Positions 49,679 through 63,250 of a stretch of 64,000 nucleotides of DNA are shown in pieces. The number at the start of each line of letters is the position of its first letter. The stretch's first letter is position 1. This DNA is from Kalaharituber pfeilii (lineage: Eukaryota > Ascomycota > Pezizomycetes > Pezizales > Pezizaceae), in contig WHUZ01000015.1 in NCBI GenBank assembly GCA_015179045.1, positions 620,001-684,000 of the forward strand, written 5' to 3'. The notes beneath the pieces were generated by a model. The model ran no database searches. It was not told the origin of the DNA and saw only the letters and a program-made list of their open reading frames with translations. The position numbers and the translations under genes were made by a program.

Positions 49679-50182
49679 ATGCCGTCTGCGCTCCAACTTT
49701 CCGATGTGGTCTCGGATGAATGTACAATAAGTCATCAGCATCATTGGACCTTACATATGCCTAAGTTGACGGATTATACGATAGGCTCCTCTGGTGGGAA
49801 GCCACTACGAGTGCGCTCCTTTGGGCCAGAAAGCATGTTCCACAATGCAATGCGCATGTGTAAACAAATTGGAGCTTGTGTTCTATTACACTCACCGGCC
49901 CATAGTGCGGTTACTCCAACAAGGCCCAACCAAGTAATGCAGACCGATGTGACGAAGACGCAGCTTCTGTTTGCGAGGTGTAGTGATATATACGTTGTGG
50001 ATAGCAAAGGAGAGCATCAGTGGAAAGATGGCGAAGGTCTGGCGGTGACTAAAGGGGCAGTGGCCGAAGCAGTGGCCGAAGTAATAATAGGAGGGAAAGG
50101 AGGGAAGGGTGCTGTACATAGACTTTCGTTTATGACACGCACTCTCTCTACGGAAGGGCATTCGCCTTTAATATCTATGTAG
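49679..50182 (+). CDS. Doubtful orphan open frame, 167 codons
   Basis: An uninterrupted ATG frame of 167 codons with no recognisable domain, signal peptide or membrane segment. Lys/Gly-rich near the end (VAEVIIGGKGGKG). It lies in otherwise gene-free, repeat-like DNA and could be chance. Listed only because it is among the longer intact ATG frames in the 47-56 kb interval. Confidence 0.15.
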   Translation: MPSALQLSDVVSDECTISHQHHWTLHMPKLTDYTIGSSGGKPLRVRSFGPESMFHNAMRMCKQIGACVLLHSPAHSAVTPTRPNQVMQTDVTKTQLLFARCSDIYVVDSKGEHQWKDGEGLAVTKGAVAEAVAEVIIGGKGGKGAVHRLSFMTRTLSTEGHSPLISM

Positions 50183-51135
50183 AGCATATGGCCAAGTGAT
50201 AAATTCAACCATCTCATCAATTAGCCAAGAATACTCGAGTGAGAGCACACCGATAAATATAGAGTCTGGGCACGAGAACAGATAAATATTGATATTCAGC
50301 ATACTTTTTTTAACACCGGTATCAATCAACTTTGCATCTCATGCTCACTTTCCCCAACATTCTTGGTATTTTTGTAAGGCCAAAGTGCCCCAGAAAAGGG
50401 TTACTCATATCAAACTTTGTCAACAAAAAACGCACACAATAACTACATGGGATTGCTTTGTTCGTTCATACATGCACTTGCAGACACTTCCTGGTCAGTC
50501 CGCCACTATGAGCAGGCTGCGGGCCCAACCTAAAAACGCAAAATCTCGGTGCTGCAATTCTCTCTTCCAACCTCAAAAGTGTTTTGAGCTTTCACCTGGC
50601 TTGTATTCGCGGCTTACCCTGTTTCAGCTTGTCAGTTCTTTTGAGGCCTCGTGATTAAAGTCTCGAAGATTAGTGGGGAATCCAGCGGAAATATTTTCCT
50701 ACATCATCGACGCATATACCGTCAAGTTGATGGTAAATGCTCCACCTTATAAGGCTTCGTCATTTAAAGTCCAGGAGTACACCTGCCTCCTCGCTTTCCG
50801 TACGTCCTGAATGAATTTAATCCACAAAGGCTGGATAGAACTGCATGATACGTATCCAAAGATACTACTCGGATTTTCAAGGACTGTCGTTCATATGTTG
50901 TGCAGATTCCTATATGCTACCGCAAATCATCAAAGTCAAAGTTTCAGGGTAACTTTCTATTATGGAAAACCAAGAAAATAATATTCGCAAAGCTTGAGAG
51001 TGAGCAATGCAATGGCACAATGCACCATTGATGGTACATAACAGAAACATAGCGCGGGGCCCAGATACCAAGACAATCTTTCCTTCCTATACATACACAC
51101 CACCTTCACCAATTTCTCTCAAGACCTCTACTGTC
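50183..51135. other. Gene-free spacer
   Basis: No recognised feature. Confidence 0.4.
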
Positions 51136-51149
51136 AACCGCAGCACGCT

Positions 51150-51222
51150 TAGCCTGTCTCCGGGCTATGAGGGCTTGCCCAGGGACCCTGCCATGGCCAA
51201 GTGCTACAAGCGGGGTTATGTG

Positions 51223-51252
<30 letters not shown>
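51150..51252 (+). mobile_element. Short poly(A)-tailed retroposon with target-site duplication
   Basis: The 14-bp sequence AACCGCAGCACGCT occurs at 51136-51149 and again at 51253-51266. Between the copies lies a body of about 77 bp (TAGCCTGTCTCCGGGCTATG...) followed by about 27 A. A direct repeat flanking a 3' poly(A) tail is the signature of target-primed retroposition by a LINE machinery. The body resembles no tRNA or 7SL A/B box, so it is either a 5'-truncated copy of a longer transcript or an unnamed short element. Confidence 0.8.
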
Positions 51253-51256
<4 letters not shown>

Positions 51257-51266
51257 GCAGCACGCT

Positions 51267-54200
51267 GTCTGAATTATGATCGAGCTTTAGGTCTAACAAT
51301 AACCAAGTATGGATCACAATAGGCTGAAGTAAGAATATAAGCAGCTCTTTCAGCGTTAGAATTCCCTCCGGAGGAAACTTGAGGATGTGGAGAGTTCTGA
51401 TGTACGAATAATCACAGCCAATGCTGCGCTTGTCAATATCAAAGCAACGTAGTAGTGATGCATCCTGATAGAAATGAAGTTATCAGCATTCAGAGTTGAA
51501 ATCAGAAGACTAGCACACATACATACATGAGATTAAGTAGTATTTACTACGTTGTCACGTGTGATATGAAGATCTTATATTACCTGTTAGAAAACACCCA
51601 TGTGCAAATGGAGGAGAATAACCAAACACTTTCTAGTGCATGTGCACCCAAGCCCATAACGCCCATGAAGCTACTCAGTATGTCCTTGGGATTTTTTCAT
51701 GGAAGACAGGGAATTGTTCATGGTATCATAGGTGTTTACAGAAAACACATTCCTCATGAGCAATGGCTTGGTGCAGCACGGAATTCCTGTTACTCAGCAA
51801 TGTACCACAACGGTACACTACAATAGTCTGTTATCCCATCTACCAGCACACGTGGCTGGGAGCGAGAGAAGGCTGCACTAAATGCAAAGGTGCAGTATCG
51901 CAGCAGATAATCTGAAGTATTTGCCTGGGTCAAGACTTCTGCTGCATGACTGACTCCGCCCTGAATGGGCTAATTTACTTGACTTCTGTGAGGAGGGAAA
52001 GCATAATTTCCTTAGAGAAAGACTATAGGGCGCAATAGACTTGCGTAATGAAGCTATTCTCTGTCCTAAACCATGATTCATGGTGCTCTATCAGTGGATG
52101 AAGCTGCACACTGTGTGATACAAGCCATGGATAATAGGAAACCAAAAGACTAAGCCCTTCCATTGCCGATAGAAGCAACCATGAGTGCCAGTTCCTCCTG
52201 ATGACAACTTGCAATTGGGCAATTGGCATGCACTGATACCAACTGGAACCTTATTTAAACGCGCCAAGAGAGTCTAAGAACGAGAACTGGAACTCAAGCT
52301 GTAGGTTTTGCTATATACGAGATCAGCTTCGCTAATCCGGTTGGAGGCTTTCGAGTTTCGAGTGCAAATTGAATGGGAAATAAAGTGTCAAATTAAAAGG
52401 ACTTACGTTTCTACACTTCGCAGTTGGCAACGTCTCTCGGTTGGCAACCGTATTCTGAACTAGACTAATGCCTTTCAGGTTACTCTACCGTTTGGAGCAC
52501 CCTCGTCCCTGACAACCATACCGTTTGCGGAAGTACAACACTGGTAATTGGTGCCAAGACCCTTGGAGAGAACTACAAGATGTGCAATAGTTACAGCATT
52601 TCTACTTTATAGGCACGAGATTACATACAGTAAAGGAATCAGAAGACCAAGTATTCTTGCACTTAAGGGAGTCAAGACAAAAGACCAATGCTCTCCATCT
52701 CTACTTAAAGAACAAAAAACCCCTAGCTCGACATTATACGAGCAGATCTCAATGGCTGGATCAATGTGAAAGACTACAAACTATGTAGAAGTCTTAAACT
52801 GGCTGCACACCCAGGGCTGCACTGCCTTTTCCAAGAGTTTTATCTCGTCTTTTTCATGATGACGATTGGCACCTTCACATAAGGAGGGAGAATGTGGGCA
52901 CGGGACAAAGGAAGACGGAAACTAAGCATTAATGGTTGATACTGCAGATTTCAGGGCATCGTGATTGTTCACCAGCACGTTCTCATATTCTCCTGCCAGA
53001 CCCATACATATTATCCAGCAGTCACGGAGAATTCGACTACTCTCCAAACAAACCAGAGCAAATGCATAGTCTTCCTTAAAGCGGAGAGAATTATATGGTC
53101 GGTTATATCTAGGCAGATAGATATATGACACTTGTTTCTCCAGCATTGGGCGTTGAAATTTGTCATGAATACTAACTATCGCATACTAGGCCCATGAGAC
53201 TAATCGCATACATGTTGCGCACCCTAGTTCAGAGGTAAAAGTAAGCAAGTAACCAACAAGATACTCATCCTGAACACGGTACTTAAGTTTATAGCTACCA
53301 CACAATTAGAATTATTTCTCGTGTCCCCTTCATGCTCAGAACTCTATTACCAGTGAGATACCCAGCCTTGCAAGCTCAAATTTAATTCGACTGCTGTTTC
53401 TCGGATATTTTAAGGCTCACGATTGAGCAAGTTGTTTTCCGCAGTATCGATAGGGTCGGATGTCGTCGAGAATTCTTGTCAGGTATGGAGAGTACAACAG
53501 CGAACATAGACACCCTTACTTTAAGGCATCCTCAAATGAACAATTATAAGCAAAAGAGACTTCATCTATATACTCTACTGGAGTATCTAGGTGCATGAGC
53601 TGTGCATTCAGGAATTATCCATAGCCAATTGAGAAGCAAGATCATTTCGGCTTGGTTAGTCCCTGCGGTGGTGCACACTTTCATAGTGCGAGGTGAAACT
53701 CTAGTATGGCTTTTACCACTGCAGCTGATAAATGAGGGAAGGGAAAATCAGATGCAGCTGCAGTCAAATGTATTGAATGGCGTCATTGCAGTAGAAACTC
53801 ACAGTCTGCTCTCGTCTACCAGAGTATCGGCATTCATAAAAGTTGATCTTAACAAGTACTGGTGTGCTCCACAGTTAAGGCTCAATCAACAATCTTGGCG
53901 CATAAAAGAGAGCCCAGTGTGTATGCTATTGCATCTGGAAAGCTTCATGATTATGACTTAATGTAGCCGGCACTTGCTGATGGAAGAGTCATAAGAACTC
54001 GGGGACACTCATCATAGCATGCTCCATTGCTATTTTCATTAGCTAATATCGGTGCATTTTCCCTTGCTTCCATATATAGTTACGGCTTTATATTTGTAGG
54101 ATATTTATGAGTTTGCCATGGTGACCCTTCTCTCTAGTCTGGTTATGAGACTACCTTCCTCCTAGACTACTAGATTCAAGCTGGTTTGAAATGGTGATTA

Positions 54201-56063
54201 ATACAAGTGCTATTGGAATGCTACAGCATATTATCTAACAACATAAGCGACTCTTGCTGGTGCTAGCAATTGAACGAGAACTTAGCCAATGGAAGACTTC
54301 TTACACTGTGTCCAATGCTAGTATTGTGCCGTCCTATGGATGCGTTTACTGGAGCTAGAGAGATGTCAATCACTAGGACAGTGCAAACGATATCGCACCT
54401 ATATCACTTCGGCAGGCTACATTGCTCACAGCAATGCTGCTGGTGCCCATCGACCAGGTATATTGCTTGTGTCTGTTTGTGTCACGCTCTATCCGAGTCC
54501 CATTGTACCAAACACAGCGCATGCAGCTGACCCCGCCCAATCGAATCCTCCCCAACCCCACTTTAGCTCACAAGCACTCGTTCCACCCGCCTCTTTGCCA
54601 TGTACTAGTACTTACGCCACGCCAGTCTTCTGCTCTCTTTTGAGTCGAGACTGTCAGTTCTCTGCCTCATTGCTAGCCCTGTCGTGATCATCACATAACC
54701 GGTTAGTGATGCATAGCATGGTTACACTATGGGGGAACTGGCAATCTCGTCTCTTGCAGGAGCTTGCAGTCCTGGGTCGTCATCCGGAGCACAGAGCTGC
54801 AGGAGAGTCTGGGCACGAGAACACCATGGACGCTGATGCAAACTTGCCCACAGCCGATATGGAAGGGTACTAAGAAGTGCCAACTGCAGTGATGCAATTG
54901 CAATGCGTTCTTCCCTGCATCTAACGAAGCGCAATGCTTCCCTACATCTGGAGCACGCGATCACAACCAGGTTATGCTACTCCTTTTTCTTGCCAAAAAA
55001 GCTCATACGTGGATACCAGCAATAGGCCAACCCGCCCAGAGCCACTCCCTTTCCTTTGCTTGGTGCGTCCAGCCATCCATCCGGCCATGCCCATTCAGAA
55101 GGTCAGAAACAGTACAGTACTATCTTGGGTATCTCTTATCGCTGAACACAACGGCTAAAGCGGGGATCTTGCTGTGGCACCTATCCTCTAAGCAAACAGC
55201 ATCCACCAACTCTCTCCTGACGCCAGGTAACCCGTTTGCCACAAGCCATCTAGCCAGTAAGTTTTGACACATACGATAGGCGACAATAGTTTCCTTGATG
55301 CATCAGCCTCGGACTGCGGCATCTCAAATGGAGAGGAAGGAACTGTCTGCGTTGCGGAGTAAATCTACGGTTTTGACATGCGCCGTGAGAGGAAGCTAGA
55401 GGAAGGAGCGCGAAAGAGAGGGAGGGGGAAGGTTTGAAAAAAAAAAAAAAAAAAAAATACCAATTATACAATAAGTGGCCGTGATTGTCAACGCACAGCA
55501 GCGCCGCCGTCAAGAAGGCAAAACTCGTGCAATAACAGAAACGCCATACGAGTCGTCGCTCTTGGAGTAGCATGATCCCAGACTAAGAATGATCAGCTCC
55601 AGTGTCCAAACCCATTCGGTTAGCCGTCTAGCTGTGGAGGCAATCGTCTCATGTCGGGCTAGGCCCCAAAGTCCAACCATTTCAAACGCAGCGGCCGGAA
55701 GGGGCTGCTGGCCGCAGCTATGCATGGAGAATGACGAGAAAAAGAATGGGGCACAGTTGAAGGGTTCACCAGTTGTAAGCAGCAGGTGGGCACCAACGCC
55801 ACCGTCAAGCTGCTTGCCGCAAATGGCTGCCACTGGCATGTTCTGCTACTGCCCCTGTACCCCAGTGCAGTGCGCTGACTGACCCAAGGCAACAAGTACA
55901 ACGCTCCGATCTCCGGCTACATATAGCTGAGGCGTCCTCGCTGCTGGCTCAAACTCCCACCCAACTCAACGTTAAGCCGTTTACCTCCTATTAGCCTCGC
56001 ACCATTTAACTCTTGTAGTAGCCCACCCGTCTCCCCACTTCTGGATAGTTCGCCTCCAGCCAT
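51267..56063. other. Gene-free stretch
   Basis: Several frames of 70-120 codons (for example 53602-53961 and 54340-54687) show no conserved motif. An A run lies at about 55437-55457. The right end merges into the promoter of the ubiquitin fusion gene. Confidence 0.45.
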
Positions 56064-56071
56064 TATATAAG
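56064..56071 (+). promoter_or_regulatory. TATA box of the ubiquitin fusion gene
   Basis: TATATAAG lies 132 bp upstream of the start codon and is followed by a C/T-rich tract, the usual core promoter layout of strongly expressed fungal genes. Inferred from sequence and position. Confidence 0.6.
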
Positions 56072-56195
56072 GAAGCCTTTCAACACGCTCCCCAACCCCG
56101 CTCTTCTCCCACCACCAACAGAATCTCCATCGCACAACCCTCCTTGAACAACCTGAGCGCCCTCTTCAGCCCACCCCCCGAGCAAGCCAGACATC

Positions 56196-56830
<635 letters not shown>

Positions 56831-59800
56831 GAAAGTTTCCGCTTGATCAGTTCATGGAACGATTTCATAACACATATCGCCATACACCATTCTCACCTCA
56901 ATTGCCTGCTACACCGCCTATACCTTGTCAACTTTTATTTCTTATCGCGTTATTTGTGTTGGGTAATGTGGCGATGAATTTCTTTTCGGTTTTTACTATA
57001 TGGGATTTTATGGGACAAGCTGGGATACTATTTTCTATGTTACGGTGGCGGCTATGTACATTTATTGTTTTATTAGGTTTTGAATTTAGCGAGTTTTTAT
57101 TTTTATTCTTTATTCTTATTTTTAACATCAGGGTTTTCTTGTTGCCTTTTGCCTCAGCGTTTTCTTTTTTTTCCTTTGTTTTCCCTGAAGCTACTTCGGC
57201 AAATAGATATCATTTACTTTTTCCACTTCGTTTGGGAACGTTACAATTCTGTATTGCAACGATAATCACTGCATGCTTGGTGTAATGCAGTCAGGTTTGC
57301 CTTAAAAGGCGTCCGTTCTAATCCCGCTGGTCGAGACTGTCCCGCTGGCGACCTGCCACCCAATCACCGAACCGGCAAGCGAGCAGCAGCTGCTAAACTC
57401 TAGAGAGGTCAACCGCAAGTATACATTGAGCGTATGCTTGTTTGTCATTTGGACTCGTGGATTGGACACTGTATTGTTCCCTACAAATAGCAACCCCGAA
57501 ACACAAATATGAGTACATGCACTATCTGAAGATCAAGATTAGGTATGGAAGGATGACGATGTGTCACTTAGAGGAGCACAACCTTCGGCGGTCAGAAGGA
57601 GATAGCAGCCGTAGACTAGTACATACTCAGGTATGGCTGACAAGGAGCGAGAACAGGAAACTAGGCAATCTGAGATCAACATTGCACTTGATTGATCTCG
57701 TGCTCTATTGCGTGTATTATATACTAGCTCACCACTACACCAGATCATACCTCCGAGAGTTATATATTGCTCTCAAACTCGGAGCTCTGCAAGCAAATGA
57801 ATGCCCTGCAATGCGTCGCAAGTGCTCCGGACCGAAATCAAAAGATTCCAATCTGTCCTCAGTTCTGTACATTAGGCGTAGATATGATAAGAAGCGATTT
57901 CTATCCCTCCGAATAAAACGAATCGGGCGTCTGCTACGCGAAAAAGCCGTAAGCCAGCTATCCCCCCTGGCTAATACACAGTGCCAGCAGCTGGCCGTCT
58001 GAACCCTCTCTCTCTTTTGCCCTTCTTTCTCCCCACCTTGAGCCCTGACCGTGATGCTCCTACGCATGCTCTGCTATTCCATCCTACAGCCGACCAGCTC
58101 CACCTCACACGCCCTCAGCAGGAGCTTGCACTGGTGCCAGAATCAACTCCTCAGAGGGCGCCACTGACCTCAATTTAACAAAGTTCGCAGCCGCCACTAA
58201 GACGAATACTATTGTATAAATTGTGCAGGAGAGGTCCAGCTTGATACAAACCACTATGCCCTAATTTGAATATACCCATATCCGTACATATACCCATGCC
58301 AGTACATGCGTACATGTGTCAATCATGCGTTTGTAGCTTTATGAGGCAGTATGAAGGCCCCGCTGAGTCCATGATTAGCTGTGCCAAAGCTCATGACTTC
58401 TTATTGCAGCCCGAAACATCCCGCGCACCGCAAGGCTAGATCGGATATGGTAGAGAAGCAAGAAAGCTCATTTCTAGTTTGCATGTGCTGTAGAAATATG
58501 CGAAGCAGAGTACCCGGTCATGTCGTGCTTCATACTAAGTTCGGATAAAGTGGGCTTAACCCAGGCTTAAAAATATATTTCGATCCTAGCTTCGGCATCG
58601 GGAGAATATTCGTTGAAGAGGGAACGGCTTTACATTATCCCTATGCCCTAAAGTAAATACTGCTCCAGTGGGTCTCCGACTTACATTCAGCGAACGCATG
58701 CAGTTCTGATTACTCTACAACCGGGAGAAGGAATCTACTCGGTACCGCTACAGTTGGTGGTGCGCTTGACTTGGGTTTATTTGCCGGAGATCCGCATCCT
58801 CTACAACTGGAAGTTACTAAACTTGTTCACACAAGTCATGAGGGTGATGCCCATGATATGCCCTGATCGATCTCCCTTGAGCTGCTAGGCGTGCATGGCT
58901 GATCATGATGACGGCTTTGACCTATATATCACGTACCTGCGGCTCGACATGTTCAAGAGATGATCTCGAGCTCTTCCCACTGATGCTGGTTATGGGATTA
59001 AAGAACAATATTGCCTGATAACCACCGGTTTGGTCACGAGTTTGATGTCGATCATCTAGTCTGGCGATTGTCGGAACCCTGGCATGCTCCAAAATGCAGT
59101 TCAGCTTTGCTTTGCATGACATTTTTTATAGGTGAATGTCCGCTATCTAAATAATAATCAACCGAAACCGCCATACTGCACAAGGTAAGGTATGACTCTT
59201 CCAGGATGTGTTGCTCCATTTCTCAATAGTTTCTTGAAAGATACCCTACTTTCGATGACATACATGCTAAATTGCATTTGTCACAGACAGGGTGAGCGGG
59301 TTCCATCTCAATGCCGTGAGGAATTTGACTAGAAAATTTGTCATTCCGTGGGTCATGACATTTCGCCATTGTACTGCCGCCCATGGGTGCTTTCGGAGGT
59401 TACATATCTAGACTGTGTACTAGATTCGAGGGCTAGGTACGGTTCGAGTATGGAGATACCACTAGGCACACAAGAAGTATTCCGTTGCGGTGCCAGCCGT
59501 AGTACGCTCAAGCATATTAGAGGGCCTAGCCCATTGAGGAGTGCAATAAGTTGGCCTCTGTGAGCTGTAATATCGACTAAAGTAAAAGCTGTGCTGGCGC
59601 AAAGTCGACTGCAATAGTAACCCAGGCTTTCTGCCAACCAGAATGATGTACTCCACATACCGGGTGTCAGTCATTTGCTGGCCTGCTCTGACAATTTGGA
59701 AACGCATCATCTCAGTTCCTGGAGTACTCTTGGTGATTTGACTCACGCTTGGGTGGTTAGCTGGTGAATTAGGTATCCTGGGATATTTCATTTCAAAAAA

Positions 59801-60864
59801 TTTCGGCAAATAGCCAAGTACCGGCAGAACATTCGCCCATAACAAAGAACACTTGTATTTTGGGTGCCAGGGCTAGGTGCTTATGATATTGAAGAGAGCA
59901 GCGTCTAAGAGCAAACGAACCAATTCAGAATGTTATACGGTGATTGATTTCTGTTCGCCATTAGGCCATCTTTCCTTGTACCAGCGCTTGTTCCGGTGTA
60001 GGGCTTGTCAAGCACAAACTGAGTGCCGTGACAATTTTTAGCCCTGCTCCATGTGCCCCGCAGGCGTGTTGTCATTTCCATGGGCTAATACTAGTGTAGC
60101 AGGAATGATGGCTAAATCAGCTAAGCAAAGCCTGCAAACAACACATACAGTACGCAACACCCTCAAAGAACAGCCAAGGTCCCGTGATTCTTCCGGTTTT
60201 GATTGCGTCTTCTTTTGTGGCCGAAGCTACATGAGGTTGCGAATTGATCCGATGTGTACATAGCCAGTAAGCCCAAGGAAAGCCTTCGACAGGCACGTGA
60301 TTACCTGTCCTAGCGAGATATGAATGCAATTCATTTCAAACCCTTGTCTTTCCAGGAAACATATCAATGCGGATATCTGCGCATATCATATGCTTAGCTG
60401 CGCTTCAGCATGTGATTCCTTGCAAAAAGTGAAAGCTTGTAAGAAGAAATGTTCAGGTGCAGATAGACTAACTAATACGGCACATGCCAGGCACAGTATG
60501 ACGCAGGGCAACATGAAGCGCATGACGTCTTACGAATGCAGGGTGTGCAAGCAGCATATTTGAAGTTTTGTCTTTTCACAATGAAAAATGAAACGTTTTC
60601 TCTTGTCATGTATTATTTTTCTGTTTAATATTCACGTTGGTCCCAATGGCTCGACCTGCGACTCCTGCACTAACCTGCACAGTGAATCTGATAGCAGCAG
60701 CGCTATTGTTGATCCCTCTATCCATGTGTGACATCTGACTTCCATGCAAGCTTCACTATGCCCAATCGTGTAATTATTGGCGGGGTACGAAACCGCAGTT
60801 TGCGCACACAATAAATTGTCCGTGATTGACCATAACACCCTTCACTGACAACTGATGACATTAC
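56831..60864. other. Gene-free stretch
   Basis: T-rich 3' region of the ubiquitin fusion gene to about 57.3 kb, then DNA with no recognisable protein. A frame of about 160 codons at 57.5-58.0 kb overlaps an antisense frame and lacks any motif. No transposon ends were seen up to the inverted repeat. Confidence 0.45.
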
Positions 60865-62222
60865 GTGCCCGATTGTGGTAACGATCTACCCTCTGTAACG
60901 ATCCACTCTCTGGCACTCCTTGCTCTACTATTTATAATATGGATATATATTGCAACTATGGAAATTGCATAACATTGGGTGCCTTCCCCTAAGGGTTTAT
61001 GTGAAATTCAAACCCCGGCTTTGAATAAAAACCGGGGTCCGTATCCCTGTTTTATTGTTTGGTAGAGCGTTCGAAACAATTTTTTTAAGAGAGGGGTACC
61101 TCCCCCCTCTTCTCAAAATACTCTCTTGAATAAACAATTACAAAGCAGTTAGTTGGAGTACACTACTGCTGAAGTAGTAGTCTGGTTGCACCATTATGCA
61201 CTATGTCCGAATACATAATTTACTAGCTAGTATAGAGGATATTTAAATTCACATTTGCATCATATTTGCATCTATTCCTGCTTGCATATGTAATATCCAG
61301 TAATGCATTCTTATCCCCCAGTGAAAAATTTTCACTCCAAGAGTTCAGTCTCCTCTACTCTTTCACTTTTTAGATACATTATTGATACCTGACTGCTACC
61401 TAGTGCCGGCAGAACTTGACTGCTGTTTCTTAAAACCTAGTGCTCTCTCTTGGAGCTTGAGAGCTCATGCTGTCTTTTGTAAGATTGACAGCTTGTTCAC
61501 TGCATTATAATTTCTGCATTTAAGGTGTAAGTCTGTATAACAGAAAGTTTTCTAGATTTATTATTTACTCACGTCCAAGTGGTTAGAGAAACTACCCCCT
61601 GCTTGCGGTGAAAATGTACCCTAGTAGAATTTGCTTTGAATTTCCACATTATACTAATTTGACATCGCTGAATCAGAATTTGTCATCAAAATAAGGAAAT
61701 CCCAATATTTACAACTAAATTCATCATTATTCACCTAAATTAAGCTCTCCCTATATATAACATAGCTCAACATCCTTGAAATCAGGAATTGAATATAGAA
61801 AACTAGTAATCATCATCCATCTAGTACTGGCCTCTTTATTTAAAGTCAATAATTGTATATAGAGATCATATGGGATGCAGTACACCTTCAAATATATAGA
61901 AGTAGTTCATGTTCTCATGCTAATCTCCATCCCTCGATCTGATTCTCAGTGTCCCTAGGCTCCTCAGGTGATTCAGGAATACCAGGACTTGAAGTACATA
62001 GGTGAAGTATTAGAGGTGGTGGCAGTAACTCCTTCTGAGATGTCAGGTATGACGGAAGAGACCTGTGGCTCGAACCTGCTACTGGAACCTCCTTCTCACC
62101 CCTCCCTTCTAGTGTTCAGACCCCAAACTTGCATGTGAGTTCTCCCATGGTCTCTTTTTATAGATCGCTCAGCTGCAGCCATGTCTCTCTATTTTCGTTC
62201 CTCTTTTGCCTTTCTTTCTCGC
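60865..62222. repeat. Left arm of large inverted repeat (interrupted)
   Basis: Sequence that is the reverse complement of 62551-63250, with gaps. Anchors: GTGCCCGATTGTGGTAACGA (60868) pairs with the complement of 63215-63245; CCTTGCTCTACTA pairs with 63162-63175; the region 61680-62222 pairs almost continuously with 62551-63130. Identity by eye is high, with small indels such as an extra GT in the left copy near 62008. The arm is interrupted by about 650 bp at 60985-61640. Confidence 0.85.
60985..61640. mobile_element. Insertion within the left arm, partly a MITE end
   Basis: This block has no counterpart in the right arm. It contains two perfect short hairpins (ACCCCGG...CCGGGGT near 61010-61040 and AGAGGGG...CCCCTCT near 61090-61112) and, at 61204-61230, the terminus TGTCCGAATA...TACTAGCTAG shared with the foldback element at 19.8 kb. 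The matching left end was not found, so boundaries are approximate. Confidence 0.45.
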
Positions 62223-62450
62223 TCTTTCGCTGCTAACTGCTTTGCATATCAGCTACTGCTGTCTTATCCTTAACTATTTTCGCACCTTCTGGAGTTTCTC
62301 TTCCCTCTTTTCTGACCTTCTCTAGTGCTCTCTGTTCCGTTTTCAGCATCTCCCACTGTTTCTTTTCCTCTGCTTCTAGTGTTGCTTTGACTTCAGCTCC
62401 AAACGGCATAGGAGCGAGTGTAACGTCATGGGGGCGCAGAGAACCACTTC
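61915..62450 (-). pseudogene. 3' coding end of an unknown repeat element (left copy)
   Basis: Read on the minus strand from the loop into the left arm: a Lys/Glu-rich coiled coil (VKATLEAEEKKQWEMLKTEQ, then ALEKVRKEGRE), a stop codon near ADMQSS, a KERERK-type basic stretch, then a Ser/Pro-rich tail (SSSRFEPQVSSVIPDISEGV). The frame is broken by stop codons and a 2-bp insertion near 62008. Such a coiled coil plus acidic Ser/Pro tail could be the end of a transposase or a gag-like protein. The family was not identified. Confidence 0.4.
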
Positions 62451-62550
62451 CACTAGGTTGGCGAAAAAAGCACTTAACTAGCGAGGTTTACTAGCCGTCG
62501 CATATGCACTCCATCGACCGGTTACCATGGTTGAGATTACCCCGTGACGG
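62223..62550. other. Loop between the inverted-repeat arms
   Basis: About 328 bp of unique sequence that continues the left copy upstream (coiled-coil codons on the minus strand up to about 62450), then about 100 bp of unassigned sequence before the 5'-truncated right copy begins. Confidence 0.6.
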
Positions 62551-63250
62551 GGAAAGAAAGGCAAAAGAGGAACGAAACAGAGAGACATAGCTGCAGCTAA
62601 GCGATCTATAAAAAGAGACCATGGGAGAACTCACATGCAAGGTTGGGGCTCGGGAAGACCTTTAGTTCATGAGATGGGAGGGTCTGAACACTAGAAGGGG
62701 GGGTGAGAAGGAGGTTCCAGTAGCAGGTTCGAGCCACAGGTCTCTTCCGTCATACCTGACATCTCAGAAGGAGTTACTGCCACCACCTCTAATACTTTAC
62801 CTACTTCAAGTCCTAGTATTCCTGAATCACCTGAGGAGCCTAGGGATACTGAAGATCAGATCAAGGGATGGAGATTAGCATGAGAACATGAACTACTTCT
62901 ATATATTTGAAGGTGCACTGCATCCCATATGATCTCTATATACAATTATTGACTTTAAATAAAGAGGCCAGTACTAGATGGATGATGATTACTAGTTTTC
63001 TATATTCAATTCCTGATTTCAAGGATGTTGAGCTATGTTATATATAGGGAGGTCTCGATTTAGGTGAATGATGATGAATTTGGTTGTAAATACTAGGATT
63101 TTGATCTTTTTCCTTATTAGGATGGCAAATAAGTTATAATGTTATGCAATTTCCCATAATAAGTAGTAGAGCAAGGAATGCATGACGAGGAGTGCCAAGA
63201 AAGTAGATCGTCACAGGGGGCAGGTCGTTACCGCATCGGGCACGCTAACC
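62551..63250. repeat. Right arm of large inverted repeat
   Basis: Reverse-complement copy of the left arm, starting GAAAGAAAGGCAAAAGAGGA and ending near CGGGCACGC at 63245. The copy is truncated at its inner (5') end relative to the left copy and lacks the 650-bp insertion. Confidence 0.85.
62640..62883 (+). pseudogene. 3' coding end of the same unknown element (right copy)
   Basis: One + frame reads a Ser/Pro-rich tail (SSSRFEPQVSSVIPDISEGV, then PSIPESPEEPRDTED) ending at TGA 62881-62883. The same peptide is encoded in the left copy on the minus strand. It is the truncated C-terminal end only. Confidence 0.4.

Noticed and set aside
57442..58002. 186-codon frame in gene-free DNA
   Set aside because: The first ATG is 25 codons in, no domain is visible, and a 110-codon frame runs antisense to it. 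Most likely chance.
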